Assembly (NCBI GenBank): GCA_038322995.1
Contig: JBBQGM010000017.1
Coordinates: forward strand, 1-58,907
Source of the DNA: QHXQ01 sp038322995
GTDB taxonomy: Bacteria > Acidobacteriota > Blastocatellia > Pyrinomonadales > Pyrinomonadaceae
Reading direction: 5' to 3'
Length of the DNA: 58,907 bases
Below are positions 42,702 through 49,214 of this stretch, piece after piece (positions within the stretch are counted from its first letter, which is position 1; every line of letters starts with the position of its first letter). The notes below the pieces were generated by a model. The model had not been told where the DNA came from. It worked only from the letters and a program-made list of their open reading frames with translations, and did no database searches. Position numbers and translations under genes: made by a program.

Positions 42702-43229
42702 CTACGTGCGCGGCGGGAAGACGCCTTGCAGGGCAATGCAGAAGGTCAGGGTCAAGTACGGCATCATGTTGTTGTGCGGCAGGCCGCCGCCCGCAGGCGT
42801 CAGTGCCTGCGGGGCCATTTGCACCAAGTTCTGCGTGGAGTTCTGCTGGTACGCGAACCCGCCGGACGAGCGCGACAAGACGCGCGCCGAGGTCGGGGCG
42901 TTTAAGTTCGCCGCGTTACTCTGCGCCATCAACCCGTGCGTATGTGCCGGCATCTCGGAGTCAAGCAGCGTGATGGTTTGCGAGCCGCCCTGTTGGCCCA
43001 AGTCATAAAGCGACAAGCCCGGCCCCTGGCCAGGATGGAGCGGCACGCTGCCTTGCAGGTTGGGCAACGCGAAGGTGGACTGCCCGTTGCCGCCGTAGTT
43101 TGTGCCGAGCAACGAGAAGAGCGCGGTGTTCTGCGAGATAGGCAATATCTGCCCGTCGCACGTCGCCCAGCCGGTCGGGGCGAAGTTGAAGGAAAAAATC
43201 CGTATCTCGGACAGGAATGGTTCTGCCAT
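42702..43229 (-). CDS. Phage tail-collar (MdpB-type) tail fibre-like protein
   Basis: A 175-residue protein. It starts MAEPFLSEIRIF after AAGGAG and contains FAPTGWATCDGQILPISQNTALFSLLGTNYGGNGQSTFALPNLQG, the tail-collar domain, with EMPAHTHGL and NNMMPYLTLTFCIALQG. Such proteins (also called microcystin-dependent MdpB) are found away from phages in many environmental bacteria. No other phage gene is near. It lies 280 bases upstream of the giant surface gene on the same strand; that gap shows nothing recognisable beyond AT-rich stretches. Confidence 0.9.
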   Translation of the reverse strand: MAEPFLSEIRIFSFNFAPTGWATCDGQILPISQNTALFSLLGTNYGGNGQSTFALPNLQGSVPLHPGQGPGLSLYDLGQQGGSQTITLLDSEMPAHTHGLMAQSNAANLNAPTSARVLSRSSGGFAYQQNSTQNLVQMAPQALTPAGGGLPHNNMMPYLTLTFCIALQGVFPPRT

Positions 43230-43574
43230 TTGCGACTCCTTATTAGCAAGTGGATGGTGAGACTAGATCAGACAAATGAGTTTCTTTAAGTTGTGCCCCA
43301 TGTAAGGAGCTATCAACCCTGAGTTCGTACTAGCGTATTGCTCCCTGTGGTCGGTCGAGACTGACTGAGGAGGGCTGACCGGCATTATTAATCGGTTGCG
43401 AGAATTGCCGCCCAACTCTTCTATGGAAGCGAAGGCGGGTGATTTTACTCATAAATGCGGGTAGAACACAAATAAAATCTTAATCTCTATTGTCAGCACG
43501 AGCGAAAACCAATACACTAACAGACAGTGGCCGCCCGGCCGCTTTAAGCTAATAGCTCAAGGAACCCCAATTCA
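43230..43574. promoter_or_regulatory. Divergent intergenic region with a + strand promoter
   Basis: This 345-base region separates two outward genes. On the plus strand TTGTCA (43490-43495), a 17-base spacer and TACACT (43513-43518) make a good promoter for the Tat-exported gene at 43575. I see no clear promoter for the minus-strand gene and no RNA gene. Confidence 0.55.
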
Positions 43575-44066
43575 ATGTCTCTTACACGACGCAGTTTTGT
43601 GCGCGCCAGCTTGTTGACGATGGTGGCCGGCGCGTGCTTGAAATTTCCCCCAACCGCCTTCGGGCAGAAGTTGCGCACCGCCCGCGACTACGGCGACGGC
43701 TTTGCTATTCCCTACGAGAGCCAACTCGATCCGCTCTTTCAATTCAATAATCAGACCTTCGGGCCGCACCTGAATACCCCGTTCGAGTTGAGCGGGGGCG
43801 CGGACGGACCCATCACCGTCATGCTCGAAGAGGTCAGAGCGTGCGGCAGCAAAGCGAGCGCACCACTACTCAAACGCACCACGCGCATCGTCCCGACCGA
43901 ATGCTTTACACTCCACTTTCGCGGCGCGAGCGAACGTCCGCTGAAACAAGGCATCTACGACTTCGAGCACGGCGCGCTCGGCCGCTTCAAGTTGTTCATC
44001 ACGATTGGCGGCGACAGTAAGTTGGGGCCAGTTTACGTGGCCGTCATCAACCACCGGCGCGGCTGA
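43575..44066 (+). CDS. Tat-exported DUF6916 domain protein
   Basis: A 163-residue protein starting ATG 43575 after AAGGAAC. The N-terminus has a twin-arginine signal (TRRSFVRASLLTMVAGACL). The mature part matches DUF6916: a substrate-free beta-domain with VMLEEVRACGS, FTLHFRGASERPLKQGIYDFEHGALGRFKLFI and YVAVINH. A second, non-exported copy of this family lies at 44618. DUF6916 proteins often sit near tail-collar genes, and that is the case here. Confidence 0.75.
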   Translation: MSLTRRSFVRASLLTMVAGACLKFPPTAFGQKLRTARDYGDGFAIPYESQLDPLFQFNNQTFGPHLNTPFELSGGADGPITVMLEEVRACGSKASAPLLKRTTRIVPTECFTLHFRGASERPLKQGIYDFEHGALGRFKLFITIGGDSKLGPVYVAVINHRRG

Positions 44067-44088
44067 AACCTTAGGAGCGTGACGACTG

Positions 44089-44634
44089 CTGGAGAGTCAA
44101 TGGGAGGCTGGCGCACTTGCCGACCCTGCCCGCATCACTTTGCGCGCGGTTACGCCGGCCGACGACAATTTCCTGCTCAAAGTTTATGGCAGCACGCGCG
44201 CGGACGAGTTGGCGCAAGTGATGTGGTGGGACGACGCGCAAAAGGAGACGTTTCTACGCTTCCAACTCGACATGCAACGGCGCACCTACTTCGAGCGTTT
44301 CCCCGCCGCACAGTACAGCATCATCCTGTTTGATGGCGCACCCGTGGGCCGCATCTGGATCGGGCGCACCGCCGCAGAAACTCGCTTGCTCGACATCGCC
44401 ATCCTGCCCGCCGGCCGCAACGCCGGCATCGGCGCAACGCTGCTCCGCCAACTTAAGGACGAGGCCCGGCAAACGGGCCGCGTGCTCCGCCACATGGTGG
44501 ACAAGACCAACGAAGGCGCGCTCCGCTTCTACACGCGGCTCGACTTCCGTATCACCGAGGATGCGGGCACACATTTCCGCATGGAGTGGCAACCTGAACC
44601 TGCGCCGGGGCAACCGCTCATAACACGCGATTGA
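44089..44634 (+). CDS. GNAT family N-acetyltransferase
   Basis: A GNAT domain with the usual order: ITLRAVTPADDNFLL, motif A around AILPAGRNAGIGATLL (R/Q-x-x-G-x-G/A acetyl-CoA loop), and a C-terminal FYTRLDFR. The earliest common start, TTG at 44140, would cut into the first strand, so I place the start at CTG 44089 (AGGAG at 44073); this is uncertain. Tail overlaps the opposite DUF6916 gene by 17 bases. A GNAT beside tail-collar and DUF6916 genes is a recurring arrangement. Confidence 0.8.
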   Translation: MESQWEAGALADPARITLRAVTPADDNFLLKVYGSTRADELAQVMWWDDAQKETFLRFQLDMQRRTYFERFPAAQYSIILFDGAPVGRIWIGRTAAETRLLDIAILPAGRNAGIGATLLRQLKDEARQTGRVLRHMVDKTNEGALRFYTRLDFRITEDAGTHFRMEWQPEPAPGQPLITRD

Positions 44635-44926
44635 AGACCGCTTCGTAGTAGAACCCTTGCGCGTCCTGCGCCACGGGCACGAGAAATAGTTCGTGCGTGC
44701 CTAATTGTTCATGTGTCAAACGGTAGGTGTGCTGCGGCAGGAAAGACTGTGCGGGGCCGCGAAATTTGAGGGCGAAATATTCATGCCCTTTGGTCAGGGC
44801 GGTGGCATGATCGTCGCCGCTCACTTCGATCAGTTCCAACGTCAACGCCTCGTCGGCAACGTCCGGCAGGCTGAAGTGTGCGTGCAGCAAAGAAGCGAAG
44901 GTGTCCTTCGTCAACAACTCCGTCAT
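44618..44926 (-). CDS. DUF6916 domain protein (cytosolic copy)
   Basis: A 102-residue protein starting ATG 44926. The domain runs LELIEVSGDD...EYFALKFRGPAQSFLPQHTYRLTHEQLGTHELFLVPV and ends YEAVFN, the same fold as the Tat-exported protein at 43575 but with no export signal. Function unknown. It converges with and overlaps the GNAT gene. Confidence 0.75.
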   Translation of the reverse strand: MTELLTKDTFASLLHAHFSLPDVADEALTLELIEVSGDDHATALTKGHEYFALKFRGPAQSFLPQHTYRLTHEQLGTHELFLVPVAQDAQGFYYEAVFNRVL

Positions 44927-45006
44927 CTTGTGTGTCCTCGTTTGCTTTTGTGGGATCGAACGCCCGGCCGGGTGTTGGCACAGGCAGCATATTAACTTGC
45001 CGGCAC

Positions 45007-45438
45007 CTAGGCCTTCGATTCGCTGCCCACGCCAGTCTCTTCGAGAAACTGAGCGTCGAAGGGGCGCGGTAGCAAGAAAGCCATTTGCAGCGTCTCGGTC
45101 TCGCCGTTCAGGTTCGTGAGCGTGACCGGGATGTCGCCGCAGAACTCCCAGATAATCTGCCGGCATGCGCCGCACGGCGGCGTTAGTCGCTCCGTGTCCG
45201 CCGCGACCGCGATCCGTTTGAACCGCCGCGCGCCTTCAGAGAGCGCTTTCCAGATCGTCACGCGCTCGGCGCACATAGTTAATTCATAAGCGGCGCTCTC
45301 GATGTTGCAGCCGGTGTAAATCGTCCCGTCCTCGGCTTCAAGCGCCGCGCCGACGCAGAATTTAGAGAACTGCGCGAGCGCGCAATCACGCGCTGCAATC
45401 GCGGCCGTGACCAACTCATCTTTCACTTGCAAACTCAA
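45007..45438 (-). CDS. cdd: Cytidine deaminase
   Basis: A 143-residue homotetrameric-type cytidine deaminase. The zinc and catalytic motifs are intact: CNIES (nucleoside site), CAERV (C-A-E) and PCGACRQ. It converts cytidine or deoxycytidine to uridine forms. It lies 21 bases downstream of udk, in the salvage operon. Confidence 0.96.
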   Translation of the reverse strand: MSLQVKDELVTAAIAARDCALAQFSKFCVGAALEAEDGTIYTGCNIESAAYELTMCAERVTIWKALSEGARRFKRIAVAADTERLTPPCGACRQIIWEFCGDIPVTLTNLNGETETLQMAFLLPRPFDAQFLEETGVGSESKA

Positions 45439-45459
45439 ATCTTGCTCCTCTCGCCTCTG

Positions 45460-46101
45460 TCAGGCTAGCTGTGCGGCCGTGCGCCGGCCACTCTCCCGCG
45501 CCAGCCGCTCGCGGATTTTGCCGCTCAGCAAATCGATGCTCACCATATTATGCCCGCCTTCGGGAATGATCACGTCCGCCACGCGCTTCGACGGCTCGAC
45601 AAACTGCGCATGCATCGGCCTAACGGTCGCCAGATATTGCTCGATGACCGAATCAACCGTGCGCCCGCGCTCGGCCACGTCGCGCCGCAGTCGCCGGATG
45701 AACCGGATGTCGTCCGGCGTGTCCACGAACACTTTGATGTCCAACTCTTCCAACAGGCGCGGCTCGGCGAAGATGAGTATGCCTTCGACGATGATAACCA
45801 ACTTCGGCTCGATCCGCCGCGTCTCCGGCAGCCGCATGTTTTGCTTGAAATCGTAGACCGGCAAATCAACTGCGTGCCCGGCCCTGAGCGCATGCACATG
45901 CGCGACGAACAGGTCGTTGTCCAACGCATCCGGATGATCGAAGTTGGCTTGTTGGCGATAGTCGAGCGGCAACTGATCGAGGTTGCGATAATAAGAATCC
46001 TGTTGCAGGAACACGACATCATCCGTGCTGACAGATTCGAGAATCTTGTTAGCCACCGTCGTCTTGCCCGACCCCGTGCCCCCGCAAATGCCGATGATCA
46101 T
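45460..46101 (-). CDS. udk: Uridine kinase
   Basis: A 213-residue P-loop kinase: GGTGSGKTT at residues 7-15, DSYY and NFDHPDA nucleoside motifs, and RRLRRDVAERGR. It makes UMP or CMP from the nucleosides. The start codon overlaps the PNP stop by four bases (ATGA). Confidence 0.96.
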   Translation of the reverse strand: MIIGICGGTGSGKTTVANKILESVSTDDVVFLQQDSYYRNLDQLPLDYRQQANFDHPDALDNDLFVAHVHALRAGHAVDLPVYDFKQNMRLPETRRIEPKLVIIVEGILIFAEPRLLEELDIKVFVDTPDDIRFIRRLRRDVAERGRTVDSVIEQYLATVRPMHAQFVEPSKRVADVIIPEGGHNMVSIDLLSGKIRERLARESGRRTAAQLA

Positions 46102-46955
46102 AAGCCGTGTTCGCCGTTCAACTTTGGTATGACGCGCCGCAGCAACTCGCTGAAAGTTTCGCGCACACGCTCGCCGGTCTCGATCACTTCGGCGTGGTCA
46201 ATCGGCTTGTCGAGCACGCCCGCGGCCATGTTGGTGATGCATGAGATGCCGAGCACTTTGATGCCCATGTGCCGCGCGACAATCGCTTCGGGCACGGTGG
46301 ACATGCCGACGGCGTCCGCGCCCAACGCGCGCAGCATGCGTATCTCGGCGGGCGTCTCGTAGCTCGGCCCCGACAGCGCCGCGTAGATGCCGCGCCGCAG
46401 TTCCAGGTTCATCGCGTGCGCCTCGTGGCTGGCGATCTCTTGAAACTCGCGGTCGTACACGTCCGTCAGATCAGGGAAGCGCGGGCCGAAGCGCGCGTCG
46501 TTCGCGCCGCGCAAGGGGTTCGTGCCAATCAGGTTCAAGTGATCGCAGATGAGCATCAACGAGCCTTGCTTGAGACTGTTATTCAAGCCGCCCGCCGCAT
46601 TCGTCAACACGAGCGTCTTGATGCCGAGCGCGCCGAGCGTGCGGATGGGGAAAGTTACCTCTTCCCACTCGTAGCCTTCATAATAATGAAACCGCCCCTG
46701 CATCGCGGCGACCGGCACGCCGTCCACTTTGCCCAGCACGAGCCGGCCCGCATGCCCTTCGACCGTCGAGCGCGCGAAGCCCGGTATCTCCGCGTAGTCG
46801 AGCGCGGAGGCATCCGCCAACTCATCCGCGAATGCGCCGAGACCGCTGCCCAGCACAAGCGCGACGCGTGGCTCTTCCGCCGCCCGCGCGCGGATCACAC
46901 GCGCCGCATGCGCCGCCCGTTCATACATAGAAGTTGGAGCGAGTTCTTCAGCCAT
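46098..46955 (-). CDS. Purine-nucleoside phosphorylase, trimeric class
   Basis: A 285-residue enzyme of the low-molecular-weight PNP class: LVLGSGLGAFADEL phosphate loop, MQGRFHYYEGY, VLTNAAGGLN (catalytic Asn region) and GMSTVPEAIVARH are all present. It cleaves guanosine and inosine with phosphate. It is followed by udk and cdd; nucleoside permease genes lie upstream. Confidence 0.95.
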   Translation of the reverse strand: MAEELAPTSMYERAAHAARVIRARAAEEPRVALVLGSGLGAFADELADASALDYAEIPGFARSTVEGHAGRLVLGKVDGVPVAAMQGRFHYYEGYEWEEVTFPIRTLGALGIKTLVLTNAAGGLNNSLKQGSLMLICDHLNLIGTNPLRGANDARFGPRFPDLTDVYDREFQEIASHEAHAMNLELRRGIYAALSGPSYETPAEIRMLRALGADAVGMSTVPEAIVARHMGIKVLGISCITNMAAGVLDKPIDHAEVIETGERVRETFSELLRRVIPKLNGEHGL

Positions 46956-46973
46956 GATTGTTCATCGTCCGTT

Positions 46974-47081
46974 GTCCGTAGTCCGGGGGCAGCTATTCCG
47001 TATACTATTAGTTGCACATTCCAGCTTCCGCATTCAAGACATAACAGAAGCACAACGAACAACTGCCCACTGACTACGGAC
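46974..47081. repeat. Inverted heptamer repeat upstream of the PNP gene
   Basis: GTCCGTT GTCCGTA GTCCGGG-type heptamers; 46974-46992 and 47063-47081 are inverted copies, 17 of 19 identical, around a 70-base loop. It fills the gap between the permease stop and the PNP start. Confidence 0.6.
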
Positions 47082-47087
47082 GTTCTT

Positions 47088-47960
47088 TCATTTCTCTTTC
47101 TGATACGGCAAGCCGAGCGCACGCGGCGCGCGGCTCAAGCCAATGAAGCCGGCGAGTACGACCATCGTCAACACGTAAGGCACTATCTGGATGAACTGCA
47201 CGGGCACGCGCACGACGCCCTGCATCTGAATCGCCAAGGCTTCGGCGAAACCAAAGAGTAGACACGCAAGCATCGTCTGCACGGGTCGCCACTTGCCGAA
47301 GATAAGCGCGGCGAGCGCGATGAAGCCGCGCCCCGCCGTCATGTTGCGCGTGAACAGAGACGACTGCCCGATGGACAGATACGCACCGCCGATGGCCGCC
47401 AACGCACCGCTCAACAACACGCCCGCGTAACGCACACGCACCACGCTCACGCCGGCCGCATCCGCCGCCTCCGGGTTCTCGCCGACCGCGCGCAGTCGCA
47501 AACCAAACGGCGTGCGATACAGTACGTACCACGTTACGGGCACAAGCGCGAACGCGATCACGACGGGCGCGTATTGTAGCAAGTCTTGCAACGGAATCTG
47601 CGGCGTCGCGCCGGTGGATTCGAAGAACGCGCCGCTCAACAGGGCCGGAATACCGATCATCAGAATATTGATCGCCATCCCGCTCACCACTTGATCAGCT
47701 TTGAAATGGATGCAGGCCACGGCATGAATGGCTGCGATAAACATACCCGCACCGACGGCTGCGGCTAAACCGAGCCACGGATTGTGCGTGTAGTGCGTGA
47801 CGACCGCACCGGTAAACGCGCCCGCCAGCATCAAGCCTTCGAGCGCGATGTTGATAACGCCCGCGCGCTCTGAATAAAGGCCGCCCAACGCCGCCAGCAA
47901 GAGCGGCGTGGCCGTGCGAATTGTCGAGTAGATCAGGCCGAAACTGAGAAGCTCATTCAT
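47088..47960 (-). CDS. Nucleoside ABC transporter permease (BmpA-type system, second permease)
   Basis: A 290-residue inner-membrane permease with eight or so helices. LYSERAGVINIALEGLMLAGAF is the signature of the BMP-type (YufQ/NupC-like) permease family, and AVGENPEAADAAGVSV is the coupling segment. ATG 47960 chosen; GTG 47969 possible. It sits 13 bases downstream of the other permease. Confidence 0.93.
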   Translation of the reverse strand: MNELLSFGLIYSTIRTATPLLLAALGGLYSERAGVINIALEGLMLAGAFTGAVVTHYTHNPWLGLAAAVGAGMFIAAIHAVACIHFKADQVVSGMAINILMIGIPALLSGAFFESTGATPQIPLQDLLQYAPVVIAFALVPVTWYVLYRTPFGLRLRAVGENPEAADAAGVSVVRVRYAGVLLSGALAAIGGAYLSIGQSSLFTRNMTAGRGFIALAALIFGKWRPVQTMLACLLFGFAEALAIQMQGVVRVPVQFIQIVPYVLTMVVLAGFIGLSRAPRALGLPYQKEK

Positions 47961-47973
47961 CGTTGTCACTCAG

Positions 47974-49071
47974 CTAGATTTTTGATCGTTTGAGCAGCCC
48001 GAAGCGGCCGAAGCGGCCGCGGAATAACGACTCCGCCGCGACGAACAAGATCACCAACGCTTGTAGCACGGCCACCAAATCTTTCGACACGTGGGCCGTG
48101 AAGATGTCCACAAACAACGCCCCACGCTGCAACGCGCCGAACAGCAGCGCCGCGAAAATGACGCCCACCGGATGATTGCGCCCTAACAGCGCGACCGCGA
48201 TGCCGGTGAAGCCGTAGCCGACGCCCGAGGAAAAACTGTCGTAGTAGCGATAACGATAGCCCAACACTTCGTTGACGCCGACCATCCCGGCCAGGCCGCC
48301 CGATACGGCCATGGCGAACACGATCTGCCGCGCCGTCGAGATACCGCCGTACTCCGCCGCCGCCGGGTTCGCGCCCGTCGCGCGTATCTCATAGCCCCAC
48401 TTCGTCCGCCACAAGAAAACATAGACGAGCGCGCAGGCCACGAGCGCCAAGATAAAAGCGACGTTGAGCGGGATACGTTCCGGCAGACCCGGCACGAAGC
48501 GGCCCAGCCGCGCGATGTGCCCGGCCGCGCCGATAGGCACGGTCTGCAAGATCGGATCGCCCTGCGCCTTGTAGTGATATTGCGTGAAGTAGCTGACTAA
48601 GCCGAGCGCGATGAAGTTCATCATGATCGTGTTGATGACTTCGTGCGCGCCGGTCTTAGCCTTCAACAAGCCCGGGATCGCGCCCCATACCGCGCCCATC
48701 ACAATCGCCGCTAGGCACGCGAGCGGCACGAGCAGCCACGCCGACAGATTGGCGATTGACTTCCCCTCCACGCCGCCAAACGTGATGCCGACCCATGCCG
48801 CCGCGAACGCCGCGACGTAGAGTTGGCCCTCCGCGCCGATGTTCAACAGCCCGCAGCGAAACGCGACCGCGACGGCGAGGCCCGTAAAGATGAGCGGCGT
48901 CGCATAAAAGAGCGTGTAGCCGATGCCGTCCGGCCACGAGAGCGCGCTGCCGATCAGCAACTTGTAAGTTTCAATCGGATCGTCGTGAATCAGCAACACG
49001 ATAATCGCGCCGACCAGAAAAGCGGCCAGCACGGCGATGAGCGGAAAGAACAATTCGCGTAGCAGTTTCAT
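47974..49071 (-). CDS. Nucleoside ABC transporter permease (BmpA-type system, first permease)
   Basis: A 365-residue permease (YufP-like): FRCGLLNIGAEGQLYVAAFAAAW is the conserved opening and GANPAAAEYGGIS the coupling segment. About nine hydrophobic segments. With the neighbouring permease it forms the channel; the ATPase and binding-protein genes lie upstream beyond the CHAT gene. Confidence 0.93.
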   Translation of the reverse strand: MKLLRELFFPLIAVLAAFLVGAIIVLLIHDDPIETYKLLIGSALSWPDGIGYTLFYATPLIFTGLAVAVAFRCGLLNIGAEGQLYVAAFAAAWVGITFGGVEGKSIANLSAWLLVPLACLAAIVMGAVWGAIPGLLKAKTGAHEVINTIMMNFIALGLVSYFTQYHYKAQGDPILQTVPIGAAGHIARLGRFVPGLPERIPLNVAFILALVACALVYVFLWRTKWGYEIRATGANPAAAEYGGISTARQIVFAMAVSGGLAGMVGVNEVLGYRYRYYDSFSSGVGYGFTGIAVALLGRNHPVGVIFAALLFGALQRGALFVDIFTAHVSKDLVAVLQALVILFVAAESLFRGRFGRFGLLKRSKI

Positions 49072-49087
49072 AATTAGTGGGCAGTCC

Positions 49088-49121
49088 GCAGTAATAGCAG
49101 TTGGGCTTAACTGCTTACTGC
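49088..49121. repeat. Inverted repeat (GCAGT heptamers) upstream of the permease
   Basis: GCAGTAATAGCAGTT (49088-49102) pairs with AACTGCTTACTGC (49109-49121) through 13 bp with a two-base bulge and a six-base loop. The left side also shows seven-base spacing of GCAGT words. Confidence 0.6.
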
Positions 49122-49214
49122 CTATGTTTAAACTCTATAAATTCAATGTCATGCGCACGCACTCACTTTCGATAAATCCGTGCTGCTTGCAGACTGCCCG
49201 CGCAAAATCGAAAG

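Noticed and set aside
42702..43229. Prophage signalled by the tail-collar protein
   Set aside because: No capsid, terminase, portal, integrase or lysis gene is nearby; MdpB-type proteins commonly stand alone.
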